From positions 11,920 through 75,919 of the forward strand of contig NZ_JAXCIL010000004.1 in assembly GCF_034387475.1 (NCBI RefSeq): 64,000 nucleotides of DNA, given 5' to 3'. The position numbers and the translations under genes are program-made. The notes beneath the pieces are model-generated. The model had not been told where the DNA came from. It was given only the letters and a program-made list of their open reading frames with translations, and searched no databases. Position 1 is the stretch's first letter. Every line of letters starts with the position of its first letter. The DNA is from Pseudomonas sp. Teo4. GTDB taxonomy: Bacteria; Pseudomonadota; Gammaproteobacteria; Pseudomonadales; Pseudomonadaceae. Shown here in pieces: positions 10,718 through 22,619 of this stretch.

Positions 10718-12613
10718 TCATTCAGGTTGCTTAGGTTTTTCAGGCTTTTTGGCAAATAGCGCTTTCTGGTAGAAATTATAGGAAAGCAGCCTGTTCTTGA
10801 CCGCGGTGAACTCATCACCCTCTACACGTTGCGGGTGCTTTTCCTGCGGGTCTTCCTCGATATTGTATTTCGTCAGGGTGTCCGAGCTGAATTCGTAAAT
10901 GTATTTGTAGGGGTGCTCTACCAACGCAGATGACAGTTGGTCAAAGAACGTGGACATGAAGAACGTTCGCTTACCATGTTCCCTCAACAAACTGATGCCT
11001 TGTACAGAGAGGGGAGATTCGGTAACGCCAAAGAAGTCGGCCACCGTAGGCGCAATATCGGTCTGGTGACTGGTCATTGAAGCGGGCTTGGGCAGAGGTT
11101 TTCCATTTGCCCAGAAAATGAGCGGTACGGTCACTTCTTCTTCATGCATGGAGGAGTTGTGAATGAACAGGCCGTGCTCACCGAACGACTCACCGTGGTC
11201 ACCTACGAACACGAATAATGTCGAGTCCAGAAGGCCTTTTTTGTCAAATGAAGTCAGCATTTCCCCCAGCACGCTGTCTGTTTTGGCTATGCAATCTTCA
11301 TATTTTTCAAGTTCGCTCTGTGATGTGCTGCCTTGGCTGCAGTAGTAGGGATAGTGGGCTGCGCTTGGGAAGTAGAGCGCGATGAACCCTTTGCCATTCT
11401 TTTTGATGTTCTCCAGGTAAGGGATGCTGGACGAAAACAGCTGTTCATCACTTTCACCGAAGCTACTGGCGTTTTGTGGCCGATTTTCGGCGGGGATGAT
11501 GTCCGAGACTGCATAGGCATTCGATACGCCGATGGACTTCAAGAACCCCTCCATGTTTTCGAACTGCAGATACAGCGAGCTGAAGGCGACGGCTTCCATG
11601 TTTTTTCTGTTTTTCAGCTCATGAATGACGCTAGGTTGCAGCAGGTACATGGCCTCTTTGATTTCAACGTCGGGGTAGGCGTGAAGCCCAGTCAGGATCG
11701 CGTGGTAGCCTTTGGACGAGTGCGGGATTGATACGTATGATTTGAAGAGCATGCCCTCTTGGGCAAGCTTTTCGAAGGTGGGGTACTTTTCAGCGGTATT
11801 GATACCGGGCGCAAAAATGCTGTTCCAGCGAACCGACTCGAGAACGACGAAAACCAGGTTCTTGAAGTCTGGCGTGGCTTGAGCGGGAAGTTTTTGCACG
11901 TTATTTACGCTGGATAGCGGGTAGGCGGGTTGCTCGAATGGCAGTGGAGGTCTGTGCGGCGCAGCGTTTAAAGACGTCGTGTCTCTGAGCGTGGTGACCA
12001 GTGGGCTGATGACAATATTTTCGTTCAGGTCGTAGCGCGCGTCTTTGGCATAGATGGCACCGATGAGCAGGGCGGATATCACGAGTAGCGAAGCCCAGCG
12101 GTATGGGGCTCTCTTGGTCGCGTCCGTGCGCTGTTCTTTATAAGCGATGTAAGTAGCCAGCCCAACGAAAGACCACGTCGCCAGGTAAGCAAGAAAGAGC
12201 ACGAAGACAATGAACCTGAATGTGAACCCAAATCCGGCGGATTGCTTGAGGAAAACCTCGGCCCCGGAGGTCAGGTTGCTTGCGTTTTGCAGGCTGTAGC
12301 TTATCAGTTGCCAGTCCAGTGGCTTCAGCCATAGTTCCCGAACACGCATGTCCACCAGCAGGAACAGCAGCAAGGCGCCTGAGACGATGCTCAACAGATA
12401 GAAGTTGAACCTGTTTCTGGTAATGGTGTTGACGGCGATCACATAAAGGGCAGCCACAAGAATCACGTCTTGTAGCAAGTATTGGGCAATATCGAGAGCG
12501 CCGGTATCGACCCATCGATAAGAGAAAAACTCGATCAGGATGATCTTCGGTACGAGAAGAAGGCTAACAGCGAGCAGGAGAGAAATGTGTAGTAACGAAT
12601 TCCTTTTCCACAT
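10718..12613 (-). CDS. Sulfatase / LTA-synthase-like membrane transferase
   Basis: Probable inner-membrane enzyme of the alkaline-phosphatase superfamily (LtaS / phosphoethanolamine or phosphoglycerol transferase type), acting on an envelope glycan or lipid; the real substrate is unknown. From ATG 12613 it has 631 residues: five or so membrane spans within the first 200 residues, then a periplasmic sulfatase domain. NLVFVVLESVRWNSIF holds the first metal ligand, IPHSSKGYHAILTG the probable Ser nucleophile region, and FVGDHGESFGEHGLF the metal-binding DH; IHNSSMHEEEVTVPLIFW follows the pattern of the family. The frame is open 35 codons further upstream, but that part lacks a good start and GAGG lies 9 bp before 12613. 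AT content is a little higher than neighbours. Confidence 0.8.
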   Translation of the reverse strand: MWKRNSLLHISLLLAVSLLLVPKIILIEFFSYRWVDTGALDIAQYLLQDVILVAALYVIAVNTITRNRFNFYLLSIVSGALLLFLLVDMRVRELWLKPLDWQLISYSLQNASNLTSGAEVFLKQSAGFGFTFRFIVFVLFLAYLATWSFVGLATYIAYKEQRTDATKRAPYRWASLLVISALLIGAIYAKDARYDLNENIVISPLVTTLRDTTSLNAAPHRPPLPFEQPAYPLSSVNNVQKLPAQATPDFKNLVFVVLESVRWNSIFAPGINTAEKYPTFEKLAQEGMLFKSYVSIPHSSKGYHAILTGLHAYPDVEIKEAMYLLQPSVIHELKNRKNMEAVAFSSLYLQFENMEGFLKSIGVSNAYAVSDIIPAENRPQNASSFGESDEQLFSSSIPYLENIKKNGKGFIALYFPSAAHYPYYCSQGSTSQSELEKYEDCIAKTDSVLGEMLTSFDKKGLLDSTLFVFVGDHGESFGEHGLFIHNSSMHEEEVTVPLIFWANGKPLPKPASMTSHQTDIAPTVADFFGVTESPLSVQGISLLREHGKRTFFMSTFFDQLSSALVEHPYKYIYEFSSDTLTKYNIEEDPQEKHPQRVEGDEFTAVKNRLLSYNFYQKALFAKKPEKPKQPE

Positions 12614-12918
12614 GTTGTCGAACCCTCGCTTTGACTGAGCAGGCGTCTTGTTGGAAACGGTTGATGGGTAGAAGGCCAGCACCTGCGCACCCCATCTGCT
12701 TGAACTTAAGCAGTCCACCCTTGATTGAGCAAGTCGGCCCCAGCGGCGTCAGTCTGGCACTCACGGGCAGGACGGGCATCGGCGGGCGGGCGCGGTCGCT
12801 TGCCGGTGGTGCGGCAAGACTTCACTTAATCTTTCGCAAATGCAGGTGTATCGTATTCGCCCTTCATCGCCAGCCCCTGCTGGCAGACTGATTGCGCAGA
12901 AATGAGGTACCCGCACCG
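12614..12918. other. Divergent intergenic region, no gene seen
   Basis: This 305-bp gap separates the divergent sulfatase-family and multicopper oxidase genes, so it should carry both promoters. I see no confident promoter pair, repeat or RNA gene. A TTAATC...TCGTAT stretch around 12830-12860 is AT-rich and could hold the oxidase promoter, but no copper-regulator site was convincing. Confidence 0.5.
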
Positions 12919-14301
12919 ATGTCCTTTACCCGTCGACAAATGCTCAAAGGCCTTACTGGCCTGGTTGTGGTAGGCCTGGGCGCCGGAGGCGCGGCGCGGT
13001 ACTGGCTGGGCAAGGTCGAGGACGAGAACGCCGGGCACGACTACGAGCTGATCGCCGCACCGCTGGATGTGGAGCTGGTACCGGGCTTCAAGACCGAGGC
13101 CTGGGCCTTTGGCCCTTCGGCACCGGGCACTGAGTTGCGGGTGCGCCAGGGCACCTGGTTGCGGGTGCGCTTCATCAACCATCTGCCGGTGGAAACCACC
13201 ATCCACTGGCATGGCATTCGCCTGCCGCTGGAAATGGACGGTGTGCCATATGTCTCGCAGCTTCCGGTCAAGCCGGGTGAGTACTTCGACTACAAGTTCC
13301 GCGTGCCGGATGCCGGCAGCTACTGGTACCACCCCCATGTCAGCAGTTCCGAGGAGCTTGGTCGTGGACTGGTTGGCCCGCTGATCGTCGAGGAGCGTGA
13401 ACCCACCGGTTTCCTTCACGAGCGCACGTTGAGCCTGAAGAACTGGCATGTGGACGAGCAGGGCGCCTGGCTGCCTTTCAGCATTCCCCGCGAGGCTGCG
13501 CGTAACGGCACTGCCGGGCGGCTGATCACCATCAATGGGCAGGCCGATTCGGTGACCGAGTTGCCCGCCGGCCAAGTCGTGCGCGTGCGCCTGCTGAACC
13601 TGGACAACACCTGGACTTACCGCCTGAACCTCAAGGGCAACTGCGAAGCCAGGATCTACGCCCTCGACGGCAATCCAGTCACCCCACGCCCGCTGGAAGA
13701 CGAATACTGGCTCGGCCCTGGCATGCGCATCTGCCTGGCCATTCGCATTCCAGAGGTGGGCGAAGAGATATCGCTGCGCGACGGTTTCGTGCGCTTGGGT
13801 ACCCTGCGGTCTGTGGCCAGCAAAGACGCGCCCTCCGATTGGCCAGCCGCGCTGCCCGCCAATCCGATCGCCGAGCCAGACCTGGAGAATGCCGAGAAGC
13901 TCAACTTCAATTTCGAGTGGGTCGGCAAGGTTTCGGTCAACACCGAAAACGGCAAGCCGCCAAGCTTGTGGCAGATCAACGGTCAGGCCTGGGACATCAC
14001 CGACAAGACCTGCGCCGACCGACCGATTGCCACGCTACAGAAGGGCAAGAGCTACATCTTCGAGCTGAAGAACATGACCCAGTACCAGCATCCGATCCAC
14101 TTGCACGGCATGAGCTTCAAGGTGATCGCGTCCAATCGACGCAAGATCGTCGAACCTTGGTTCACCGACACCTACCTGTTGGGCAAGAACGAGCGTGCCC
14201 AGGTGGCTTTGGTCGCGGATAACCCAGGCACCTGGATGTTCCATTGCCATGTCATCGACCACATGGAAACCGGCCTGATGGCCGCGATCGCGGTGGTCTG
14301 A
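12919..14301 (+). CDS. Tat-exported multicopper oxidase
   Basis: Periplasmic blue copper oxidase of the CueO/CopA/laccase type, likely oxidising Cu(I), phenols or a similar substrate. The 460 residues begin with a Tat signal (FTRRQMLKGLTGLVVVGLG). All four copper-binding clusters are present: HWHGIRLP and YWYHPHVS in the N-terminal cupredoxin, HPIHLHGMSF and the FHCHVIDHMETGLM motif at the C-terminus with T1-T3 linkage HCH. There is no methionine-rich insert like that of E. coli CueO, so it is closer to compact laccase-like oxidases. The stop overlaps the tadA start by one base, so both are translated from one message. I chose ATG 12919 over an upstream in-frame ATG because it places the RR motif correctly. 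Confidence 0.9.
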   Translation: MSFTRRQMLKGLTGLVVVGLGAGGAARYWLGKVEDENAGHDYELIAAPLDVELVPGFKTEAWAFGPSAPGTELRVRQGTWLRVRFINHLPVETTIHWHGIRLPLEMDGVPYVSQLPVKPGEYFDYKFRVPDAGSYWYHPHVSSSEELGRGLVGPLIVEEREPTGFLHERTLSLKNWHVDEQGAWLPFSIPREAARNGTAGRLITINGQADSVTELPAGQVVRVRLLNLDNTWTYRLNLKGNCEARIYALDGNPVTPRPLEDEYWLGPGMRICLAIRIPEVGEEISLRDGFVRLGTLRSVASKDAPSDWPAALPANPIAEPDLENAEKLNFNFEWVGKVSVNTENGKPPSLWQINGQAWDITDKTCADRPIATLQKGKSYIFELKNMTQYQHPIHLHGMSFKVIASNRRKIVEPWFTDTYLLGKNERAQVALVADNPGTWMFHCHVIDHMETGLMAAIAVV

Positions 14302-14780
14302 TGCGTCCACAGATCATCGATCGCAGCCGCGATCAGGAGTTCATGCGCCTGGCATTGGAGCTGGCCGCTCAGGGCGCCGCAATGGGAGAGGTGCCGGTCG
14401 GGGCGGTGCTGGTGCAGCACGGGCAGGTGATTGGGCAGGGCTTCAACCGGCCTATCGTCGACAGCGACCCCAGTGCGCATGCCGAAATGGTGGCCATTCG
14501 GGCTGCGGCGAAATCGGCCTGCAATTATCGGCTGCCTGGCAGCACGCTGTATGTGACCCTGGAGCCTTGCAGCATGTGTGCAGGGCTGATCGTGCACTCG
14601 CGGGTGGCGCGGGTTGTGTATGGCGCGCTAGAGCCCAAGGCGGGCATCGTGCAGAGCCAGGGGCAGTTCTTCAGCCAAGGGTTTCTCAACCATCGGGTTA
14701 TGTTCGAGGGTGGGGTGCTGGCCGAGGAATGTGGCGCGATTCTTAGCGAGTTCTTCAAGGCTCGGCGGGCCAAAGCCTGA
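14301..14780 (+). CDS. tadA: tRNA-specific adenosine deaminase
   Basis: Deaminates A34 to inosine in tRNA-Arg(ACG), an essential decoding modification. The 159 residues are one cytidine-deaminase-fold domain with the zinc/catalytic motif SAHAEMVAIR (HAE) and PCSMCAG (PCxxC), and the family VPVGAVLV strand before them. Start ATG overlaps the last base of the multicopper oxidase stop (TGATG), suggesting coupling. Downstream a weak hairpin and a REP pair follow. Confidence 0.95.
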   Translation: MRPQIIDRSRDQEFMRLALELAAQGAAMGEVPVGAVLVQHGQVIGQGFNRPIVDSDPSAHAEMVAIRAAAKSACNYRLPGSTLYVTLEPCSMCAGLIVHSRVARVVYGALEPKAGIVQSQGQFFSQGFLNHRVMFEGGVLAEECGAILSEFFKARRAKA

Positions 14781-14796
14781 CCCTTGCAGGGTTTTT
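14780..14796 (+). terminator. Weak terminator after tadA
   Basis: ACCCT-TGC-AGGGT followed by four T residues begins at the last base of the tadA stop codon. The stem is only five base pairs, so efficiency is uncertain. Confidence 0.35.
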
Positions 14797-14808
14797 GGTG
14801 CTTTGTCG

Positions 14809-14902
14809 GCCCTTTCGCGGGTAAACCCGCTCCCACAGGGTTTTCAAGGGACCTGAAAGTTGTGGAGCACCTTGTGGGAGCGGGTTTACCCGCGAAAGGG
14901 CC
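14809..14902. repeat. REP pair, GCGGGTAAACCCGC family
   Basis: Inverted copies of GCCCTTTCGCGGGTAAACCC and its complement flank about 33 bp between convergent tadA and mltF. Confidence 0.9.
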
Positions 14903-14936
14903 CGTACAGGCAGCCAATTGCCTCAAGCCCAGCTCA

Positions 14937-16732
<1,796 letters not shown>

Positions 16733-16890
16733 CAGGCACTGCACCTCTCAAACGGATCACCTCAAATTTCTGACCCGCAAGTCCGGTTCCACCGCCCGGC
16801 AGCCGTGGCGTAGAGCGGGTGCCGAAAGCTGTCGAATTAGGCTAGAATGCACGGCCTCTAAGCACACCCCTTCCTGAGGCTGTCCCGACG
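16733..16890 (+). promoter_or_regulatory. purL upstream region with probable promoter
   Basis: A TAGAAT hexamer (16843-16848) lies 43 bp before the purL start codon and fits a -10 element; the matching -35 is poor. No PurR-like operator or purine riboswitch was recognised. The rest of the 496-bp mltF-purL gap is the palindromic element and unremarkable sequence. Confidence 0.45.
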
Positions 16891-19800
16891 ATGTTGATCC
16901 TGCGCGGCGCTCCTGCCCTTTCTGCCTTTCGCCACGGTAAATTACTCGAGCAACTGAGCCAGAAAGTCCCCGCTGTTACTGGTTTGTATGCCGAATTCGC
17001 CCATTTCGCCGACGTCGACGGCGAGCTGACCGCCGACCAGCAGCAGGTGCTGGGCCGTCTGCTCAAGTACGGCCCGAGCGTTCCGGTACAGGAGCCCAGC
17101 GGCCGCCTGTTCCTGGTCGTGCCGCGCCTGGGCACCATCTCGCCCTGGGCCAGCAAGGCCAGCGACATCGCCCACAACTGCGGCCTGCAGTCGATCCAGC
17201 GCCTGGAGCGCGGCATCGCCTACTACGTCGCGGGCAACCTGAGCGATGCCGATGCCCAACTCGTCGCCGCCGAACTGCACGACCGCATGACCCAGCGCGT
17301 ACTGGGCCAGCTGGAGCAAGCCGCTGACCTGTTCAGCCACGCCCAGCCCAAGCCGATGACCTCGGTCGACATTCTCGCCGGTGGCCGCGCGGCTCTGGCC
17401 CAGGCCAACATCGACCTGGGCCTGGCCCTGGCCGAAGACGAGATCGACTACCTGGTCAACGCCTTCCAGAACCTTGCGCGCAACCCGAACGACATCGAAC
17501 TGATGATGTTCGCCCAGGCCAACTCCGAGCACTGCCGCCACAAGATCTTCAACGCCAGTTGGGACATCGACGGCCAGGCTCAGGAAAAGAGCCTGTTCGG
17601 CATGATCAAGAACACCTACCAGATGCACAGCGAAGGCGTGCTGTCCGCTTACAAGGACAACGCCTCGGTGATCGTCGGTAATGTGGCCGGTCGCTTCTTC
17701 CCGAACCCTGAAACCCGCCAGTACGGCGCGGTGCAGGAGCCGGTGCACATCCTGATGAAGGTCGAGACCCACAACCACCCGACCGCCATCGCCCCGTTCT
17801 CCGGTGCCTCCACCGGCTCCGGCGGCGAAATCCGTGACGAAGGTGCCACCGGTCGCGGTGCCAAGCCCAAGGCTGGCCTGACCGGCTTCACCGTGTCCAA
17901 CCTGCGTATTCCGGGCTTCGAGCAGCCTTGGGAGAAGGCCTACGGCAAGCCTGAGCGTATCGTCGACGCCCTCGATATCATGATCGAAGGCCCTCTGGGT
18001 GGCGCCGCGTTCAACAACGAATTCGGCCGCCCGGCCCTGACCGGCTACTTCCGTACCTTCGAGCAAGCCATCAACACCCCGCACGGTGAAGAAGTGCGCG
18101 GCTACCACAAGCCGATCATGCTCGCTGGCGGTATGGGCAACATCCGCGAAGACCACGTGCAGAAGGGCGAGATCACCGTCGGCGCCAAGCTGATCGTGCT
18201 CGGCGGCCCGGCCATGCTGATCGGCCTGGGCGGCGGCGCCGCTTCGTCGGTCGCCACCGGTGCCAGCTCCGCCGACCTGGACTTCGCCTCGGTACAGCGC
18301 GAAAACCCGGAAATGGAGCGCCGTTGTCAGGAAGTCATCGACCGTTGCTGGCAGCTGGGCGACAAGAACCCGATCGCCTTCATCCACGACGTCGGTGCCG
18401 GTGGTATCTCCAACGCCTTCCCTGAGCTGGTCAACGACGGTGGCCGTGGTGGCCGCTTCGAACTGCGCAACGTGCCCAACGACGAGCCGGGCATGGCCCC
18501 GCACGAAATCTGGAGCAACGAGTCGCAGGAACGTTACGTGCTGGCCGTCAGCGCCGAAGACTTCGAGCGTTTCCAGGCCATCTGCGAACGCGAGCGCTGC
18601 CCGTTTGCCGTGGTCGGCGAAGCGACTGAAGAGCCGCACCTGACCGTCAGCGACAGCCACTTCGGCAACACGCCGGTGGACATGCCGCTCGACGTGCTGC
18701 TGGGCAAGCCGCCACGCATGCACCGTTCGGTTACTCGCGAAGCCGAGCTGGGCGATGACTTCGACCCAAGCGAGCTGGACCTGGACCAAGCTGTCCAACG
18801 CGTGCTGAACCACCCGGCCGTGGCCAGCAAGAGCTTCCTGATCACCATCGGCGACCGCACCATCACCGGCCTGGTTGCCCGCGACCAGATGGTCGGCCCG
18901 TGGCAGGTTCCGGTGGCTGACTGTGCCGTCACCGCCACCAGCTTCGACGTCTACACCGGCGAAGCCATGGCCATGGGCGAGCGTACTCCGCTGGCCGTGC
19001 TGGATGCCCCGGCGTCCGGGCGTATGGCGATCGGCGAGACCATCACCAACCTGGCCGCCTCGCGCATCGACAAGCTGTCCGACATCAAACTGTCGGCCAA
19101 CTGGATGTCCGCCGCCGGCCACCCGGGTGAAGACGCCCGCCTGTACGACACCGTCAAGGCGGTCGGCATGGAGCTGTGCCCTGAGCTGGGCATCACCATT
19201 CCGGTCGGCAAAGACTCGATGTCGATGAAGACCAAGTGGAGCGAAGAGGGCGTCGAGAAGAGCGTCACCTCGCCGATGTCGCTGATCATCACCGGCTTCG
19301 CCCCGGTCACCGACATACGCCAGACCCTGACCCCGCAGCTGCGCATGGACAAGGGCGAGACCGACCTGATCCTGATCGACCTGGGCCGTGGCAAGAACCG
19401 CATGGGCGCCTCGATCCTGGCCCAGACCTACGGCAAGATCGCTGCCCAGGCGCCGGACGTGGATGACGCTGAAGACCTCAAGGCCTTCTTCGCCGTGATC
19501 CAGGGCCTGAACGCCGACGGTCATTTGCTGGCTTACCACGACCGTTCCGACGGCGGCCTGCTGACCACCGTGCTGGAAATGGCCTTCGCCGGCCACTGTG
19601 GCCTCGACCTGCAACTCGACCCGCTGACCGACAGCAAGGCCGACGTGCCGGCTATCCTCTTCAACGAAGAGCTGGGTGCGGTGATCCAGGTGCGTCAGGA
19701 CGCCACCCCGGACGTGCTGGCACAGTTCAGCGCTGCAGGTTTGGGCGAAGGCTGTGTGTCGGTGATCGGCAAGCCGGTCAACAACGGTGAAGTGTCCATC

Positions 19801-20790
19801 AGCCTCAATGGCGAAGTGCTGTTCGACGACGACCGTCGCATGCTGCAGCGTCAATGGGCTGAAACCAGCTACCAGATCCAGCGCCTGCGCGACAACGCCG
19901 ACGGTGCCGATCAGGAATTCGACCTGCTGCTGGAAGAAGACAACCCAGGCCTGTCGGTCAAGCTGGGCTATGACGTCAACGACGACATCGCTGCGCCGTA
20001 CATCAAGAAAGGCATTCGCCCGCAAGTGGCGATCCTGCGTGAGCAGGGCGTCAACGGCCAGGTCGAGATGGCAGCCGCCTTCGACCGCGCAGGCTTCGCC
20101 GCCATCGACGTGCACATGAGCGACATCCTCGCTGGCCGTGTCGACTTCGAAGCCTTCAAGGGCCTCGTGGCTTGCGGTGGTTTCTCCTACGGTGACGTGC
20201 TGGGTGCCGGTGAAGGCTGGGCCAAGTCGGCGTTGTTCAACGCCCGTGCCCGCGATGCCTTCCAGGCCTTCTTCGAGCGTACCGACAGCTTCGCCCTGGG
20301 TGTGTGCAACGGTTGCCAGATGATGTCCAACCTGCACGAGCTGATTCCGGGCACCGAGTACTGGCCGCACTTCGTGCGTAACCGCTCGGAGCAGTTCGAG
20401 GCCCGTGTGGCCATGGTCGAGGTGCAGAAGTCCAACTCGATCTTCCTGCAGGGTATGGCCGGTTCGCGCATGCCGATCGCCATCGCTCACGGTGAAGGCC
20501 ATGCCGAGTTCGCCAGCGAAGAGGCACTGCTGGAAGCCGACCTGTCCGGTTGCGTGGCCCTGCGCTACGTCGACAACCATGGCAAGGTCACCGAAGCCTA
20601 CCCGGCCAACCCGAACGGCTCGCCGCGCGGTATTACCGGCCTCACCAGCCGCGATGGCCGTGTGACCATCATGATGCCGCACCCGGAGCGTGTGTTCCGT
20701 GCCGTGCAGAACTCCTGGCGCCCGGACGAGTGGCAGGAAGACGCCGCACTGATGCGCATGTTCCGCAATGCGCGTGTTTGGGTGAATTGA
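16891..20790 (+). CDS. purL: Phosphoribosylformylglycinamidine synthase, large single-chain form
   Basis: Converts FGAR to FGAM with glutamine and ATP, the fourth step of purine synthesis. The 1299 residues are the full-length gammaproteobacterial form: N-terminal PurS-like domain, linker with [11 protein letters not shown] (near residue 215), two AIRS-type synthase halves with [20 protein letters not shown] and [11 protein letters not shown], and a C-terminal class I glutaminase with the nucleophile in [12 protein letters not shown] (near 1140) and HGEGHAEF. The tail [16 protein letters not shown] is the family ending. Upstream lies a probable promoter; a small NIF3-like gene follows 13 bp downstream. 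Confidence 0.98.
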   Translation: MLILRGAPALSAFRHGKLLEQLSQKVPAVTGLYAEFAHFADVDGELTADQQQVLGRLLKYGPSVPVQEPSGRLFLVVPRLGTISPWASKASDIAHNCGLQSIQRLERGIAYYVAGNLSDADAQLVAAELHDRMTQRVLGQLEQAADLFSHAQPKPMTSVDILAGGRAALAQANIDLGLALAEDEIDYLVNAFQNLARNPNDIELMMFAQANSEHCRHKIFNASWDIDGQAQEKSLFGMIKNTYQMHSEGVLSAYKDNASVIVGNVAGRFFPNPETRQYGAVQEPVHILMKVETHNHPTAIAPFSGASTGSGGEIRDEGATGRGAKPKAGLTGFTVSNLRIPGFEQPWEKAYGKPERIVDALDIMIEGPLGGAAFNNEFGRPALTGYFRTFEQAINTPHGEEVRGYHKPIMLAGGMGNIREDHVQKGEITVGAKLIVLGGPAMLIGLGGGAASSVATGASSADLDFASVQRENPEMERRCQEVIDRCWQLGDKNPIAFIHDVGAGGISNAFPELVNDGGRGGRFELRNVPNDEPGMAPHEIWSNESQERYVLAVSAEDFERFQAICERERCPFAVVGEATEEPHLTVSDSHFGNTPVDMPLDVLLGKPPRMHRSVTREAELGDDFDPSELDLDQAVQRVLNHPAVASKSFLITIGDRTITGLVARDQMVGPWQVPVADCAVTATSFDVYTGEAMAMGERTPLAVLDAPASGRMAIGETITNLAASRIDKLSDIKLSANWMSAAGHPGEDARLYDTVKAVGMELCPELGITIPVGKDSMSMKTKWSEEGVEKSVTSPMSLIITGFAPVTDIRQTLTPQLRMDKGETDLILIDLGRGKNRMGASILAQTYGKIAAQAPDVDDAEDLKAFFAVIQGLNADGHLLAYHDRSDGGLLTTVLEMAFAGHCGLDLQLDPLTDSKADVPAILFNEELGAVIQVRQDATPDVLAQFSAAGLGEGCVSVIGKPVNNGEVSISLNGEVLFDDDRRMLQRQWAETSYQIQRLRDNADGADQEFDLLLEEDNPGLSVKLGYDVNDDIAAPYIKKGIRPQVAILREQGVNGQVEMAAAFDRAGFAAIDVHMSDILAGRVDFEAFKGLVACGGFSYGDVLGAGEGWAKSALFNARARDAFQAFFERTDSFALGVCNGCQMMSNLHELIPGTEYWPHFVRNRSEQFEARVAMVEVQKSNSIFLQGMAGSRMPIAIAHGEGHAEFASEEALLEADLSGCVALRYVDNHGKVTEAYPANPNGSPRGITGLTSRDGRVTIMMPHPERVFRAVQNSWRPDEWQEDAALMRMFRNARVWVN

Positions 20791-20803
20791 GGGTGAACTA
20801 AGG

Positions 20804-21115
20804 GTGTACAAGCTCGCCTTCTTCGTCCCCGCCAGCCATGTCGAAGTGGTCAAGGCCGCCGTGTTCGCCGCTGGAGGCGGCCGCATTGGCGACTACGACC
20901 ACTGCGCCTGGCAGACCCTTGGCCAGGGCCAGTTTCGCCCGTTGGACGGCAGCCAGCCGTATATCGGGCAAACCGGCCAGGTCGAGGTAGTGGAGGAGTG
21001 GAAGGTGGAGCTGGTGGTGTCCGACGACCTGATCGCTCAGGTCGTCGATGCGCTCAAGCAGAGCCACCCGTACGAGACGCCGGCCTATGAGGTCTGGCGT
21101 CTGGCCGAGTTCTAA
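20804..21115 (+). CDS. Small NIF3/YqfO-like (CutA-like fold) protein
   Basis: A 103-residue protein resembling the inserted PII/CutA-like domain of YqfO/NIF3 proteins, found free-standing in gammaproteobacteria. MYKLAFFVPASHVEVVKAAV starts the ferredoxin-like fold and the C-terminus HPYETPAYEVWRL is the family signature. Its role is unknown; metal or nucleotide binding has been suggested for relatives. It starts with GTG, preceded by GAGGG and AAGG sequences overlapping the purL end, so it is probably co-translated with purL. Confidence 0.8.
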   Translation: MYKLAFFVPASHVEVVKAAVFAAGGGRIGDYDHCAWQTLGQGQFRPLDGSQPYIGQTGQVEVVEEWKVELVVSDDLIAQVVDALKQSHPYETPAYEVWRLAEF

Positions 21116-21130
21116 GACCGCGCCGCCTTT

Positions 21131-21212
21131 ATCGCCGGCAAGCCGGCTCCCACAGGTACCGCGCAGATCTTGAGATCACTGCCGTACCTGTGGGAGCTGG
21201 CTTGCCGGCGAT
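21131..21212. repeat. REP pair, GCCGGCAAGCCGGC family
   Basis: ATCGCCGGCAAGCCGGCTCC and its complement flank a 30-bp spacer containing GCGCAGATCTTGAGATCACT. It separates the convergent NIF3-like and tatC genes. Its spacer recurs in the REP region at 23611-23739. Confidence 0.9.
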
Positions 21213-21221
21213 AGGGCCGGT

Positions 21222-21980
21222 TCATTCGGCAACCATTTCCCGCCCTTGCTCAGCACGCCGTAACCCCGCACACGCCAACAACCCCACCTCGAACAGCACC
21301 CACATCGGCACCGCCAGCATCGTCTGCGAAAACACGTCAGGCGGCGTCAAAATCATCCCCACTACAAAACACCCGACGATCACGTAAGGCCGGCTGCGCC
21401 GCAATGTGGCCACGTCGGTGAGCCCCACCCAGACCACGATGAACGTCGCCACCGGGATCTCGAAGGCCAGGCCGAACGCCAGGAACAACGCCATGATGAA
21501 GTCCAGGTACTGGCTGATGTCGGTCATCATCGCCACGCCCTCGGGCGTCACGCTGGCGAAGAAGCCGAACATCATCGGAAACACCAGAAAGAACGCAAAC
21601 GCCATGCCGGCGTAGAACAGCACAATGCTCGACACCAGCAGCGGCAGGGCGATGCGCCGTTCACGGCGGTACAGCCCCGGGGCCAGAAAGCCCCAGGCCT
21701 GGTGCAGCAGCAGCGGCATGGCCACGAACAGTGCGCACATGGCCGTCAGCTTGAACGGTGTCAGGAACGGCGAAGTCACGCTGGTGGCGATCATGCTGGC
21801 GCCTTCCGGCAGAAAACGCCGCAGTGGTTCGGAAATCAATGTGTAAAGGGTCTGGGCGAAGGGAAACAGGCCGGCGAACACCAGAACGATCACCCCCAGG
21901 CAGCGCACCAGACGTTTGCGCAGCTCTCGCAGATGTTCGGTCAGTGGCATAGCCGTTGCCGGGTCCATGGCAACGCTCAT
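21222..21980 (-). CDS. tatC: Twin-arginine translocase subunit TatC
   Basis: Core membrane receptor of the Tat system, binding RR signal peptides of folded proteins. The 252 residues have six membrane spans. The N-terminal [20 protein letters not shown] contains the LxELRxR signature that contacts the signal peptide, and the periplasmic/third-span region includes [24 protein letters not shown], with the conserved FxxP after it. Starts with ATGA overlapping the tatB stop. Being next to type II secretion genes and a Tat-dependent phosphatase, this tatABC set is probably an additional copy dedicated to that pathway rather than the housekeeping one (inference). Confidence 0.95.
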   Translation of the reverse strand: MSVAMDPATAMPLTEHLRELRKRLVRCLGVIVLVFAGLFPFAQTLYTLISEPLRRFLPEGASMIATSVTSPFLTPFKLTAMCALFVAMPLLLHQAWGFLAPGLYRRERRIALPLLVSSIVLFYAGMAFAFFLVFPMMFGFFASVTPEGVAMMTDISQYLDFIMALFLAFGLAFEIPVATFIVVWVGLTDVATLRRSRPYVIVGCFVVGMILTPPDVFSQTMLAVPMWVLFEVGLLACAGLRRAEQGREMVAE

Positions 21981-22255
21981 GAGGCATTCTCCCTGGCGGA
22001 TGCATCGTTGGCTGGTGCTGCGTTCAGGCTGATGCCTTGGCGAATATCGTGTTCCAGGCGCTGCAAAGGCGCGCTGTCCAGATTCGGCATATCGATTTCG
22101 CGTTCCATCTGCGTGCGCAGTGCGTTCATGGCCCGGCGTGCCTGGCCGAGGCCGCGCCCCAAGGTGCGCGCCGCCACCGGCAGGCGCTCCGGGCCAAGCA
22201 CCAGCAGAGCGATGACACCGACCAGCAGCAATTCGCTGAAACCTACCTCGAACAT
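21977..22255 (-). CDS. tatB: Twin-arginine translocase subunit TatB
   Basis: A 92-residue single-span protein working with TatC in substrate recognition. [30 protein letters not shown] has the Glu in the span entry and the GPERLP hinge typical of TatB, then an amphipathic helix and a short charged tail. It is shorter than housekeeping TatB proteins (about 130-170 residues). It overlaps tatA by one base and tatC by four. Confidence 0.9.
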   Translation of the reverse strand: MFEVGFSELLLVGVIALLVLGPERLPVAARTLGRGLGQARRAMNALRTQMEREIDMPNLDSAPLQRLEHDIRQGISLNAAPANDASARENAS

Positions 22256-22473
22256 CAGGCTTGTCGATCCGCTTGTGATTGCTGTGTTGTCAGTGGTGCC
22301 TGCTGTTGCGGTTGCGGGGGCGTGTTGGCATCCGCGTCGCCGCCCATGGATTTGCGAAAGCCCTGTATCGCGTCGCCTACATCGCTGCCCAGGCCCTTGA
22401 GGCGCTTGGTGCCGAACAGCAGAAACACGATCAGCAAAACGATCACCAGTTGCCAGATTCCAATACCGCCCAT
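22255..22473 (-). CDS. tatA: Twin-arginine translocase subunit TatA
   Basis: A 72-residue pore/membrane-thinning subunit. [20 protein letters not shown] is the single span and [20 protein letters not shown] the hinge and amphipathic helix; the tail is Gln-rich and acidic, as usual. First gene of the tatABC operon, divergent from gspK, so the 146-bp gap (22474-22619) must hold promoters for both; I could not assign them. Confidence 0.93.
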   Translation of the reverse strand: MGGIGIWQLVIVLLIVFLLFGTKRLKGLGSDVGDAIQGFRKSMGGDADANTPPQPQQQAPLTTQQSQADRQA

Positions 22474-22619
22474 GTACGGCTACTCCTGTAAGGTCATGAA
22501 AAGGAAGGGCAATCCTGCCCGGTGCAGATGACGTGAACATGACTGCAGCGTGATTGCCATCTGGCTGCAACAACCTGGGTGTTGACTGGCGCTTTTAATA
22601 GTCAGGAAGGCGGGTGCAG

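Noticed and set aside
16942..20886. A 1314-codon open frame antisense to purL
   Set aside because: It is the mirror of GC-rich third-position codon use in purL; the product lacks any known domain, and purL is certain.
21131..21212. REP inverted repeats considered as transcription terminators
   Set aside because: The stems lack T-tracts and recur as a family in many gaps, so they are repeats first; any effect on transcript ends is secondary.
22554..22571. Possible Pho box before gspK (TTGCCAT-CTGG-CTGCAAC)
   Set aside because: Only about 10 of 14 positions match the half-site consensus, the spacer is not A/T-rich and no -10 element is in place.
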